A stretch of 64,000 nucleotides of DNA from Massilia sp. METH4. GTDB lineage: Bacteria; Pseudomonadota; Gammaproteobacteria; Burkholderiales; Burkholderiaceae_D. Location of the stretch: contig NZ_CP146614.1 in the NCBI RefSeq assembly GCF_037094685.1, forward strand, positions 4,402,001 to 4,466,000. Direction: 5' to 3'. Position 1 is the first letter of the stretch. The number at the start of each line of letters is the position of its first letter. A program made the position numbers and the translations under genes. The notes beneath the pieces were generated by a model. That model was not told the DNA's origin. It saw only the letters and a list, made by a program, of their open reading frames with translations, and searched no databases. Below, in pieces: positions 9,089 to 17,271 of this stretch.

Positions 9089-9693
9089 ACCACACCACCA
9101 ATGCGGCCCGCGCCAGCGGCCGTGCGCCATTCGTCGTCGGCATCGGCGGCACGACCCGCCCCGGCTCCAGCACCGAATGCGCGCTGCGCGCCGCATTGCG
9201 GCATGCGCGGGAGCTGGGCGCCGAGACCCGCCTGTTCGGCGGCGAGGCGCTGGCAGCGCTGCCCGGCTATTCGCCGGAGCAGAGCGAACGCACGGCAGGG
9301 CAGCGCGACCTGGTCGAGGCGGTGCGGCGCGCCGACGCCGTGATCTTCGCCTCGCCCGGATACCACGGCGGCGTCTCGGGTCTCGTCAAGAACGCCATCG
9401 ACCTGCTGGAAGACCTGCGCGCGGACGAGCGCGTGTACCTGGACGGCATGCCGGTCGGCTGCATCGTCACCGCGGCCGGCTGGCAGGGCTGCAATACCAC
9501 CTTGGCGGCCATGCGCTCGATCGTGCATGCGCTGCGCGGCTGGCCGACGCCGCTGGGCGTGACGCTCAACACGGCCGGCGTGAAGCTGTTCGACGGCGAT
9601 GGCCAGTGCCTGGAGGCGCAGGTGAGCGCGAGCCTGCGCACCCTGGCCGAACAGGTGGTGGGCGTGCGCAATCCCGCACCCGCGGCAGCATAA
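9085..9693 (+). CDS. NAD(P)H-dependent FMN reductase
   Basis: This 202-residue flavodoxin-like reductase starts at a GTG that overlaps the GH3 stop in a GTGA quartet; GGAGA lies upstream. The FMN-binding loop GGTTRPGSSTE (about residues 22-32) and the FASPGYHGGVSGLVKNAIDLL segment are typical of the SsuE/ArsH/ChrR-like NADPH-dependent FMN reductase family. It probably supplies reduced FMN to the luciferase-like monooxygenase encoded first in the operon. The monooxygenase, glucosidase and reductase genes form one tightly packed transcription unit. Confidence 0.85.
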   Translation: MNHTTNAARASGRAPFVVGIGGTTRPGSSTECALRAALRHARELGAETRLFGGEALAALPGYSPEQSERTAGQRDLVEAVRRADAVIFASPGYHGGVSGLVKNAIDLLEDLRADERVYLDGMPVGCIVTAAGWQGCNTTLAAMRSIVHALRGWPTPLGVTLNTAGVKLFDGDGQCLEAQVSASLRTLAEQVVGVRNPAPAAA

Positions 9694-10004
9694 AAAACAA
9701 GAATTACGGTTCTAAAACCGTGCTATGCTGGATTCCACATGACGCCCGGCCATGACGGGCGCGTGCGGACACAAGAACATTGGAGACAAAACGCATGACC
9801 TGCCAGATCCACCCCTGCGCGGCCGGCACGGCCGCGACCCCGCCTCCCGCACCAACTTGCCGTTGATCCACCGGCCCGCGCCGCCACCGGCACGCGGGTC
9901 CGCGCAAGCGAATCGATAACGCCAGCTTGTCCGGCCGCTCCGCGCGGCACCGGCAAGGGCGCCGTGCGCCCCGTTGGCCCGCAGTCCCGAAAGAAAGGTG
10001 ATTC
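9694..10004. other. 311-bp intergenic region with reversed operator motif and a tiny ORF
   Basis: The region starts with the reversed copy of the block-wide motif (site B, 9695-9713). This merges into a perfect palindrome ACGGTTCTAAAACCGT (9707-9722) next to a -10-like TATGCT (9724-9729). A 23-codon ORF at 9795-9866 has a GGAGA Shine-Dalgarno sequence with the usual spacing; it may be a leader peptide or a remnant. No further feature is seen up to the start at 10005. Confidence 0.45.
9695..9722 (-). promoter_or_regulatory. Operator motif (site B) and palindrome before the GMC operon
   Basis: Read on the minus strand, this is AGAACCGTAATTCTTGTTT, matching sites A and C in the CCGTAATTCT core. 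The plus strand adds a perfect ACGGTT-CTAA-AACCGT palindrome (9707-9722). It is likely bound by the same regulator as sites A and C. Confidence 0.45.
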
Positions 10005-10661
10005 ATGACGATCAGTAAAGTGCAGTTCCGCCGGCAGCGGCCGGCCGCCGCGGGCGAAGGCCGCGTCGACAATCCGTCGCGCCGCGACGTGCTGGCCGCG
10101 CTGTTGGCAGGCGCGCTGGCTACTGCGTGGACCGGCTCCGCCGCGGGCGCCGCGCTGAAGGCCGCCGGCGCGGCCGCACCGGCGCGGTCCGCCCTGAACG
10201 CCGGCGAGATGGCGGTACTCGGCGCCGCCGCGCAGGTGATCATCCCCACGACCGACACGCCCGGCGCGCGCGAAGCGGGCGTGCCGCAGTTCATCGGCGC
10301 CCTGTACGCAGGCTGGATGACGGACGCCGAAGCGGCCGCCTTCCGCGGCGGCCTGGCCGGGCTGGACGACAGCGCGCGGCAGCGCTGGCAGCGCGGCTTC
10401 GCCGACTGCACGCCGGAGCAGGGCGCCGAACTGCTGCAGGCGCTGCGCGCGGCCAGCCCGTATGGCGGGCGCACGTTCTCGCTGGCCGACCGCATCCTCG
10501 ACCCGAAGGCGCCGTTCTACCTGCGGCTGCGCGACCTGGTCGTGCTGGGCTACTTCACGTCCGAGACGGGCAGCAACCGCGAGCTGCGCTACATGCCGGT
10601 GCCCGGCAAGTTCGAAGCGAATGTCGACATCAAGACCTGGCCCTACCAGGTCGTCATCTGA
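10005..10661 (+). CDS. Gluconate 2-dehydrogenase subunit 3-family protein, Tat-exported
   Basis: The 218-residue protein has a twin-arginine signal (NPSRRDVLAALLAGALA, about residues 24-42) followed by a domain of the gluconate-2-dehydrogenase subunit 3 family (LNAGEMAVLGAAAQVIIPTTDTPGAREAGVPQFI...). These small subunits escort or stabilise a GMC flavoprotein, which rides through the Tat system as a complex. The GMC gene follows 8 bases after its stop, so the two are almost certainly a heterodimer acting in the periplasm. No cytochrome c subunit gene is present nearby, so the electron acceptor is unknown. Confidence 0.88.
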   Translation: MTISKVQFRRQRPAAAGEGRVDNPSRRDVLAALLAGALATAWTGSAAGAALKAAGAAAPARSALNAGEMAVLGAAAQVIIPTTDTPGAREAGVPQFIGALYAGWMTDAEAAAFRGGLAGLDDSARQRWQRGFADCTPEQGAELLQALRAASPYGGRTFSLADRILDPKAPFYLRLRDLVVLGYFTSETGSNRELRYMPVPGKFEANVDIKTWPYQVVI

Positions 10662-10669
10662 GGACCATC

Positions 10670-12376
10670 ATGAAGAAGGACATGAGCAAGGGCGCGCAAT
10701 TCGACGCCATCGTGATCGGCTCGGGCATCACGGGCGGCTGGGCCGCCAAGGAGCTGACCGAGAAGGGGCTGAAGGTGCTGGTACTGGAGCGCGGCGCGAA
10801 GGTCGAGCACCAGACGGGATACATCCACGAATTCACGCCGCCGTGGCAGGCGCCCAATGGCGGGCTGCCCGAGCGCGAGCTGTTTGCGCGCGACTATGAA
10901 ATCCAGAGCAAGATCGAGCGGGGTGCCTTCAGCTGGGCCAACCGCCACTACTGGATCAACGACCGTGAAAATCCGTACGAGCAGGTAAAACCGTTCCGCT
11001 GGCACCGCACCAATGTGCTGGGCGGGCGCTCGCTGACCTGGGGCCGGCAGTCCTACCGCTGGGGCAACGACGACTTTCTCGCCAATGCCCGCGATGGCCA
11101 CGGCAACGACTGGCCGATCCGCTACGCCGACCTGGCGCCGTGGTATAGCCACGTCGAAAAATTCATCGGCGTGAGCGGCCAGCCCGAAGGCCTGGAGCAT
11201 TTTCCCGACGGCGAGTACCTGCCGCCAATGGAGATGACGGCGCTGGAGCGCGCGCTGAAGGAACGCATCGAGGCGAAGTGGCGGGACCGCCGCGTGACGA
11301 TCGGGCGCGTGGCCAATCTGACCGTGGAGCACAATGGCCGCGGCGCTTGCCAGAACCGCAATATCTGCAACCGCGGCTGCTCGTTCGGCGCCTATTTCAG
11401 CTCGCTCAGCTCGACCCTGCCGGCGGCACAGAAGACCGGGCGGCTGACGATCCGCACCGACAGCGTGGTGGAATCGATCGAGGTCGATCCGAAGACGAAG
11501 CGGGCCACCGGCGTGCGCGTGATCGACGCGAAGAGCGGCCAGCGGCTCACGTTCAAGGCGCGCGTCATCTTCCTGTGCGCCTCCACCTACGGCACCTTGC
11601 AGGTGCTGCTGCAATCGCGCAGCGCCACTCACCCGAACGGCATCGGCAACCACAGCGACAAGCTGGGGCGCTACCTGGTCGACCACCACGGCGTGGCCGC
11701 GTTCGGGGAGATCAAGGGTTTCGAGGACCGCAACTACAAGGGGCGCCGCGCCACCGGCATCCTGATCCCGCGCTTTCGCAACGTGGGCAGGCAGGACGAG
11801 GACGCCGACTTCACGCGCGGCTACGGCTTCCAGGGCGGCGCCATGCGCGACGACTGGACCAACACGGCGGCGCTCACCGACGACTTCGGCGCCGGCATGA
11901 AGCACAACATCGCGCGGCCTGGCAAGTGGGTGGCCTTCCTGGGCGCGTTCGGCGAACAGCTGCCGCAGGCGCACAACCGCGTCACGCTCAACGACAGGAA
12001 GCCCGGCAACCATGGCTTGCCGCAGCTGAGCTTCGACGTGGCCTACGGCGAGAACGAGAGAAAAATGGCCGTCGACGCCGGCAGGCAGGCCGAGCAGATG
12101 CTGAAGGCGGCCGGCGCCGAGCGCGTGCAGCTGATCCCCGTGCGGACCATGCCCGGCGTATCCATCCACGAGATGGGCGGCGCGCGCATGGGGCACGACC
12201 CGGCCGAGTCGGTGCTCAATGCGCACAACCAGGTGCATGGGGTGGACAACCTGTTCGTCACCGATGGCGCGGCCATGGCGTCGGCGGGCACCGTCAATCC
12301 CTCGCTCACCTACATGGCGTTGACGGTGCGCGCGGTCGACTACGCGGTGGCCCAGATCAAGGCTGGCCGGATCTGA
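10670..12376 (+). CDS. GMC-family FAD oxidoreductase, probable glycoside/sugar 3-dehydrogenase
   Basis: This 568-residue flavoprotein opens with the FAD-binding Rossmann motif VIGSGITGGWAAKEL. It carries the cysteine-containing block CQNRNICNRGC (about 224-234), typical of bacterial glucoside 3-dehydrogenase-like GMC enzymes. It ends with the catalytic HEMGGARMG (about 499) and TVNPSLTYMAL (about 541) motifs. The paired Tat small subunit upstream suggests periplasmic action. A predicted C-glycoside deglycosidase lies in the same block, and such enzymes require a 3-oxo-glycoside. The most economical role is therefore oxidation of the sugar C3 hydroxyl of glycosides. Other sugars or alcohols cannot be excluded. 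The gene is followed by the operon starting at 12456. Confidence 0.85.
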   Translation: MKKDMSKGAQFDAIVIGSGITGGWAAKELTEKGLKVLVLERGAKVEHQTGYIHEFTPPWQAPNGGLPERELFARDYEIQSKIERGAFSWANRHYWINDRENPYEQVKPFRWHRTNVLGGRSLTWGRQSYRWGNDDFLANARDGHGNDWPIRYADLAPWYSHVEKFIGVSGQPEGLEHFPDGEYLPPMEMTALERALKERIEAKWRDRRVTIGRVANLTVEHNGRGACQNRNICNRGCSFGAYFSSLSSTLPAAQKTGRLTIRTDSVVESIEVDPKTKRATGVRVIDAKSGQRLTFKARVIFLCASTYGTLQVLLQSRSATHPNGIGNHSDKLGRYLVDHHGVAAFGEIKGFEDRNYKGRRATGILIPRFRNVGRQDEDADFTRGYGFQGGAMRDDWTNTAALTDDFGAGMKHNIARPGKWVAFLGAFGEQLPQAHNRVTLNDRKPGNHGLPQLSFDVAYGENERKMAVDAGRQAEQMLKAAGAERVQLIPVRTMPGVSIHEMGGARMGHDPAESVLNAHNQVHGVDNLFVTDGAAMASAGTVNPSLTYMALTVRAVDYAVAQIKAGRI

Positions 12377-12421
12377 TGCCCGCGAAGCGGGGGCGCGCAC
12401 CCGCTTTGTTTTGCTTCGAAT

Positions 12422-12440
12422 ATAACGGTAATTCTAATTC
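12422..12440 (+). promoter_or_regulatory. Operator motif (site C) overlapping a TATAAC -10 element
   Basis: ATAACGGTAATTCTAATTC begins within the -10-like TATAAC (12421-12426), 16 bp before the isomerase start at 12456. The arrangement equals site A. The operon behind it contains the TetR gene, which would make control autoregulatory. Confidence 0.5.
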
Positions 12441-12455
12441 TTGAAAGGGCAAGGC

Positions 12456-13400
12456 ATGACGACCCCCAAACTGCGCTGGGCTTATATGGATCACTGGCGC
12501 ATCGATACGCCGCAGGGCCAGCTGTCGCAATACACGTCCGTGAAGCGCTTCGACGCCTTCCTGAAGCAGATCTCGGCGCTGGGCTTCGAGGCCATCGAAA
12601 CCTTCGACTTCCACCTCGGTCCGCTGCGCGAGCTGTTCGGCTCGCTGGAAAACGCCCGCGCCTTCATGCAGGAGCGCGGCATCGACCGCGTGCTGAGCCT
12701 GTTCCACGCGGTGATGTACGACGAGCGGCAGAGCGCGCCGCACGTGCGGGCCACGCATGACCACATCTTCAACTACGCGCAGCACATCATGCGCTCTTCC
12801 GCCGGCCTGGGGGTGCAGAACTTCATCGTCATGCCGGCCGGCCTGTACTACGACGTGGAACCGGTCACCGACGACAAGCTGCGCGCCTGCGCCGAATTGT
12901 GGAACCGCGTCGGCAAGATGACGCTGGACCATGGCGTGAAGACGTGCTGCCACCATGAATTCTTCTGCGGCATCCGCTCCGCCGAACAGCTGCGCAAGTT
13001 CTACGAGTGGACCGATCCGCGCTACGTGTTCCTGTGCCTGGACACGGCGCAGCACGTGATCGCCGGCGTCGATCCCGTCGACCTGTACCTGGAGCTGCAC
13101 GAGCGCTGCGCCGCGTTCCACATGAAGGACACGAAGCACGTCGACCTGGTGGGCGACTACCGCCGCAAGCCCGATGCCGAGGTGATGGCGACGACCACGC
13201 CGCGCTGGTTCCACGAGATGGGCACGCCCGGCGGCCTGGTGGACTTCCCGGCGCTGATGGCGGCGATGAAGGAGTGCGGCTTTGAAGGCTGGGTCGGCGT
13301 CGAGCACGACAAGGCCGACGTGGGCGGCGGCAACTACCCGGAAAGCACGGCGCTGGCGGCATGGTACATCCAGCACGTGCTGAAGAAAATCTACGCGTGA
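12456..13400 (+). CDS. Sugar phosphate isomerase/epimerase-family protein (TIM barrel) 1
   Basis: The 314-residue protein belongs to the xylose-isomerase-like TIM-barrel (AP endonuclease 2) superfamily. Likely metal ligands are spread over the strands: CCHHEFF (about 168), LCLDTAQH (about 195), FHMKDTKH (about 222) and VGVEHDKAD (about 285). Members isomerise, epimerise or dehydrate keto-sugars and cyclitols (for example the IolE and IolI groups). The start at 12456 is chosen because AAAGGG lies upstream; a TTG 15 bases earlier is in frame but would include that site. It heads an operon with a second paralogue, an MFS carrier, a third paralogue and the TetR regulator. It probably processes the keto-sugar produced by the neighbouring GMC enzyme; the exact reaction is unknown. 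Confidence 0.8.
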   Translation: MTTPKLRWAYMDHWRIDTPQGQLSQYTSVKRFDAFLKQISALGFEAIETFDFHLGPLRELFGSLENARAFMQERGIDRVLSLFHAVMYDERQSAPHVRATHDHIFNYAQHIMRSSAGLGVQNFIVMPAGLYYDVEPVTDDKLRACAELWNRVGKMTLDHGVKTCCHHEFFCGIRSAEQLRKFYEWTDPRYVFLCLDTAQHVIAGVDPVDLYLELHERCAAFHMKDTKHVDLVGDYRRKPDAEVMATTTPRWFHEMGTPGGLVDFPALMAAMKECGFEGWVGVEHDKADVGGGNYPESTALAAWYIQHVLKKIYA

Positions 13401-13408
13401 GGCAGGTA

Positions 13409-14389
13409 ATGAACGGACAGATCAAATGGGCGTACGGCGTCAACCAGTGGAAGGCCGGCTTCACCAGCTTCGCGCGGCTCGAGGAAATCGAACGGGCGCT
13501 GAAGGTGACCGCCGCCTGCGGCTTCGACGCGGTCGAGCTGAACGCGGGCAGCGGCCGCTGGGACCCGATCGGGCGCCCGGAGAACATCGCGATCAACTTC
13601 GGATCGGCGGCGCATTTCCGCCTGAAGCTGGCCGAGCTCGGCATCCACCGCGTGTCCAGCACCTTCTTCGATCCGACGGTGATGAGTTTCGAGGAACTGC
13701 ATTTCGGCCTGATGAGCACCCAGCCGGCGGACCGCGACCGGATCGTCGCCCAGGCGCGCATTCATGCCGGGATGCTGGCGGAAGTGGGCGGCGACGTGCT
13801 CGTGGTGCGGCCGTTCCCGTCGTTCTGGAAGGAGGGCGCGCTCGACGAAACCCGCATGGCCGCCGCCGCGGCCTGCTGGAACGCCGTCGGCGCCATGGCC
13901 GCCTCGCTGGGCCTGAAGACGGCGCTGCATGTCGATGCGCTGTCGGCACTGCGCACGGCCGACGAACTGGATCGCCTGCTGCAACTGTGCGACAGCGACA
14001 ACGTGGGCCTGGCCATCGACACGGCGGAACTGACCATCGCCGGCCATGACGTGGTGGCGCTGTACCGCCGCTTCCACGAACGCGTGCTGCACTTCCACTT
14101 CAAGGATGCGCTGGCCGTCGACACGCTGGGCGAGTACCGCCTGCCGAACGCCGAACGGGCCATGATCGCGGCGGGTGGGGAGCGCGAGGTGCAGCGCTGG
14201 TTCGGCGAGATGGGGAGCGGGCTGGTGGACTTCCCGGCGCTGCTGGCGGCAATGCGCGAACTGGGCTACGCGGGCTGGATCGTCGTCGAAAGCGACAAGG
14301 GGCCCGAGCCGATCGCGAGCGGCATGATGCTCAACGCCTGGTACCGGCGCCATGTGCTGGAGCGGGCCGGCGACCTTTCGCTGCGCTGA
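13409..14389 (+). CDS. Sugar phosphate isomerase/epimerase-family protein (TIM barrel) 2
   Basis: The 326-residue protein is a divergent paralogue of the preceding gene, 8 bases downstream of it. The opening segments WAYGVNQWKAGF and IKWAYG parallel LRWAYMDHW in the first copy, and the C-termini share EMG-LVDFPALMAAM-E-G. Probable metal ligands sit in TALHVDAL (about 173), LAIDTAEL (about 198), HFHFKDA (about 231) and IVVESDKG (about 292). A histidine replaces the usual glutamate in the first of these, so chemistry may differ from copy 1. The two may form a heteromer or catalyse successive steps on the same sugar. Confidence 0.78.
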   Translation: MNGQIKWAYGVNQWKAGFTSFARLEEIERALKVTAACGFDAVELNAGSGRWDPIGRPENIAINFGSAAHFRLKLAELGIHRVSSTFFDPTVMSFEELHFGLMSTQPADRDRIVAQARIHAGMLAEVGGDVLVVRPFPSFWKEGALDETRMAAAAACWNAVGAMAASLGLKTALHVDALSALRTADELDRLLQLCDSDNVGLAIDTAELTIAGHDVVALYRRFHERVLHFHFKDALAVDTLGEYRLPNAERAMIAAGGEREVQRWFGEMGSGLVDFPALLAAMRELGYAGWIVVESDKGPEPIASGMMLNAWYRRHVLERAGDLSLR

Positions 14390-14401
14390 TCGGGAGGCGC
14401 C

Positions 14402-15637
14402 ATGAACCTCCACGAGACGGGCGCCGAGGAAGGCGCCAGGCAAGGTGCCAAGGAAGGGGCCAGGCATGGCGGGGCGGCGCCTGCGCGTACCGCCGGCCGC
14501 GCGCAAGGCATCGCGCTGATGGCGATCCTGGCCATGCCCACGCTGGCGCTGGCCGCGCTGGTCCCGGGCCTGCCGCAACTGTTCCAGCAGTTTTCCGCGG
14601 TGCCGAACTTCCAGCTGCTGGTGCCGATGATCATCACGGTGCCGTCGCTGTGCGTGGCGCTGTTTTCCGGGTTCATGGGTGCCATCGCCGACCGCTGGGG
14701 GCGGCGCCGGCTGCTGCTGGCGGCGCTGTTCGCCTTCGCCCTGCTGGGGCTCGCGCCGCTGATGTTCGACAGCCTGCTGCTCATCGTCGCCAGCCGCGTC
14801 GTCGTCGGGCTGGCCGAGGCGGCCATCCTCACGGTGGGCAATGCGCTGATGGGCGATTATTTCGAAGGCGAGGAGCGGCAGAAGTGGCTGGGCTACCAGA
14901 ACATGTTCGCGCCGCTCATCGGCTCGGCCATCCTGCTCTCCGGCGGTTTCCTGGCCGGCGTGCACTGGCGCTATCCGTTCCTGCTGTACCTCTCCGGCTT
15001 CGCCGTGCTGGCGCTGGTCTTCTTCGTCTGCCATGAGCCGCGCAGGGGCGCCGCCGAAGCGGAGCGGCCCGCGGCCACGCCATTCCCCTGGCGCGTGTCG
15101 CTGCTCGTGTGCGGCGTGACGATCCTGTTCGCGCTGGTGTTCTTCGTGCAGGCCGTGCAGCACGGCCGCATCTTCGCCGACATGGGCGTGGCGTCGCCGG
15201 AGCGCATCAGCGTGCTGGCCACGGTGGCCAGCCTGGGCACCGTGCTGGGCGGCTACCTGTTCAAGCGCTTCGGCGGCCTGTCGGTGACGACGTGGATGGC
15301 CATCGTGCTGGCCTTCTATGGCGTCAGCTACGTCGGCGTGGCGTGGGCGCCCGATCTCGTCGTCGGCCTGCCGCTCGACGCGCTGGGCCAGGTCGGCGGC
15401 GGGCTGATGCTGCCGGTGCTCGTCACCTGGGCCTTGCAGCACTACGGCTTCGAACACCGCGGCCGCGGCATGGGCCTGTGGGGCGGCTCGTTCTTCCTGG
15501 GCCAGTTCCTCAGCCCGCCGTTGCTGACCCTGATCGGCAGCTTCGGTTTCACTTTCCTCGGCAGCGTGGCCGTGGTGGGCGCAGCCTGCGCCGCCGCCGC
15601 GCTCGTGCTGCTCGTCACTCACCTGAAAGAGACATGA
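14402..15637 (+). CDS. MFS transporter 1
   Basis: This 411-residue protein has about 12 transmembrane segments after a charged cytoplasmic N-terminus of roughly 38 residues. The classic MFS loop 2-3 motif is present (GAIADRWGRRRLLL, about residue 95). A repeated G-A-R/K-E-G pattern (EEGARQGAKEGARHGG) makes up much of the unusual N-terminal tail. It lies 12 bases after the second isomerase gene and 1 base before the third, so it is part of the same operon. It likely imports the glycoside, the free sugar or an oxidised sugar; an export role is also possible. A second MFS carrier of the same general type is encoded at 17272. Confidence 0.85.
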   Translation: MNLHETGAEEGARQGAKEGARHGGAAPARTAGRAQGIALMAILAMPTLALAALVPGLPQLFQQFSAVPNFQLLVPMIITVPSLCVALFSGFMGAIADRWGRRRLLLAALFAFALLGLAPLMFDSLLLIVASRVVVGLAEAAILTVGNALMGDYFEGEERQKWLGYQNMFAPLIGSAILLSGGFLAGVHWRYPFLLYLSGFAVLALVFFVCHEPRRGAAEAERPAATPFPWRVSLLVCGVTILFALVFFVQAVQHGRIFADMGVASPERISVLATVASLGTVLGGYLFKRFGGLSVTTWMAIVLAFYGVSYVGVAWAPDLVVGLPLDALGQVGGGLMLPVLVTWALQHYGFEHRGRGMGLWGGSFFLGQFLSPPLLTLIGSFGFTFLGSVAVVGAACAAAALVLLVTHLKET

Positions 15638-15638
15638 C

Positions 15639-16412
15639 ATGCAATTCGCAGCCTGTATCGAATGGATGTTTGCGGACGCCGGCGCGGACCTGCCGGCGCG
15701 CATCCACGCCGCCGCCGCGGCCGGCCTCAAATCCGTGGAATTCCACCTGTGGCGCGACAAGCCGCTCGATGCCATCGAGGCGGCGCTGCGCCAGACCGGC
15801 GTGCGCCTGCGCAGCTTCTGCGTCGACCCGCGCCGCAGCCTGGCCGACCCCGCAGACCATGACGCCGTGCTGGCGGCGGTGGCCGATGCGATCCCGGTCG
15901 CACGGCGCTTCCAGGGCGCGGCGATGATCCTCGCTTCGGGCTTCACGCGCCCCGGCGTGCCGGACCAGGAGCAGTTCGACGCGGTGGTCGCGGTGCTCAG
16001 GCGCGCGGCGGCGCTGGCCGAAGCGTCGGGTACCACGCTGTGGCTCGAGCCGGTGTACATGATCGTTGGCGGCCAGCGCATGTTCGTCGACACGATCGGG
16101 CGCGGGCTCGATATCGTGGCCGCCGTCGACAGTCCCGCACTGCGCCTTCTGGCGGACGTGTTCCATGCCGCGCAAACGGGCGAGGCGTTCGGCCCGGCCG
16201 TGCGCGGCCGCATGGCGCTGGTGGGGCATGTGCAGGTGGCCGACACGGGCGGGCGGCACGAACCGGGCACGGGCGATATCGACTGGGGGCACGTGATGGC
16301 CGCGCTGCGCGACGGGAAGTATGCCGGGGAGATCGGGCTGGAGTACTTCCCCACCTTGCCGGACGTTGCATCGCTGGCAGCCGCGCGCCGGGCGCTGGGC
16401 CTGGCCGACTGA
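15639..16412 (+). CDS. Hydroxypyruvate isomerase-like TIM-barrel protein
   Basis: The 257-residue protein matches the Hyi/OtnI-like group: FAACIEWMF at the start, LWLEPVYM, then the highly typical VGHVQVADTGGRHEPGTGDIDW and IGLEYFP blocks near the C-terminus. Hyi interconverts hydroxypyruvate and tartronate semialdehyde, while relatives act on four- to six-carbon keto-sugars. The position between a transporter and the regulator within a glycoside locus favours a keto-sugar substrate rather than glyoxylate metabolism. It starts 1 base after the MFS stop codon and is co-transcribed with it. Confidence 0.8.
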   Translation: MQFAACIEWMFADAGADLPARIHAAAAAGLKSVEFHLWRDKPLDAIEAALRQTGVRLRSFCVDPRRSLADPADHDAVLAAVADAIPVARRFQGAAMILASGFTRPGVPDQEQFDAVVAVLRRAAALAEASGTTLWLEPVYMIVGGQRMFVDTIGRGLDIVAAVDSPALRLLADVFHAAQTGEAFGPAVRGRMALVGHVQVADTGGRHEPGTGDIDWGHVMAALRDGKYAGEIGLEYFPTLPDVASLAAARRALGLAD

Positions 16413-16422
16413 CGGCCAGGCC

Positions 16423-17070
16423 ATGCCGCCCACCAGTGCCCATGCCCGTGCGCCCAAGCAGGGCCGGAGCCGCGAATCCTTCGAACGCATCATCGCCGCC
16501 ACCCTGGACCTGCTGGGCGAACGCGCTTATGACCAGATCACGCTGGCCGAAATCTGCCGGCGCGCCGGCGTATCCACCGGGTCGCTGTACGGCCGGGTCG
16601 ATGGCAAGGACGAGCTGCTGCGCGTGGTGCAGGTGCGCTTCCTCGCCGGTCTTGCCGGGCAGTTCACCCGCGAGGCGGACCGCATCGCCGCCGAGGCGCG
16701 CGGGCTGGAGCAGGTCGTGCCGGCCGTCGTCCGCGGCCTCGGCGCCCTGCTGAAGGACAATGCCAGCCTGCTGCGCGCGTTCATGCTGCGGGGCACCAGC
16801 GACCCGGTCATCGGCGCCGCGGGCAAGAAGTCGGCACTGGAGACGTTTGCGAAGTTCATCGCACTGCTCCAGACGTGCCGCGGCGAGATCCGCCATCCGC
16901 ACCCCGACCGGGCCATCGAGACCGGCATACAGCTCATCTACGCCACGCAGGCGCGCTTCCTGGGGCTGGACAGCATCGGCCGGCTGGACGAGGCGGGCAG
17001 CTGGAGCCAGTTCCTGGACGACCTGTCGGACATGCTGCTGGCCTTCCTGCTGTTCAGGCCCGGCCGATAA
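16423..17070 (+). CDS. TetR-family transcriptional regulator
   Basis: The 215-residue protein has an N-terminal TetR helix-turn-helix (about 25-70; DQITLAEICRRAGVSTGSLYGRV) and a helical ligand domain that I cannot assign. It starts 10 bases after the Hyi-like gene and closes the operon that begins at 12456. It is the only dedicated regulator in the glycoside block. It is therefore the natural candidate to bind the shared motif at 5515, 9695, 12422 and 17205 and to respond to a glycoside, sugar or aglycone. Confidence 0.88.
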   Translation: MPPTSAHARAPKQGRSRESFERIIAATLDLLGERAYDQITLAEICRRAGVSTGSLYGRVDGKDELLRVVQVRFLAGLAGQFTREADRIAAEARGLEQVVPAVVRGLGALLKDNASLLRAFMLRGTSDPVIGAAGKKSALETFAKFIALLQTCRGEIRHPHPDRAIETGIQLIYATQARFLGLDSIGRLDEAGSWSQFLDDLSDMLLAFLLFRPGR

Positions 17071-17204
17071 ACAGTCGAAAAACGGTCGAGGCGCGGCCAA
17101 CGTGCAGCCACGGGGCGCTATCGAAGACCTGGATAGGTGCTATCCATACAAACCGGTGGCGTCGATGCACTTTTTGATGGGAAAAGGCGGCGGGAAGCGA
17201 TATC

Positions 17205-17223
17205 ATAATTTCAGTTCTGATTT
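17205..17223 (+). promoter_or_regulatory. Operator motif (site D) before the second MFS gene
   Basis: ATAATTTCAGTTCTGATTT begins inside the -10-like CATAAT (17204-17209). It keeps the ATAA and TTCTGATTT halves of site A at the same spacing, with a different centre. It heads the unit MFS - deglycosidase alpha - deglycosidase beta. Confidence 0.4.
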
Positions 17224-17271
17224 CCCCCGCTGAAGCAGCCAGAGAGCTGCACACCATCCAGGAGACACACG

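Noticed and set aside
9701..9729. Sigma-70 promoter TTACGG/TATGCT before the GMC operon
   Set aside because: The spacing is only 14 bases; the region is better described by the palindrome and reversed motif.
13391..16354. A 987-codon open frame on the minus strand opposite the isomerase and MFS genes
   Set aside because: It has the same antisense pattern from G/C-rich third positions, with stretches of His, Gln and Arg repeats and no domain.
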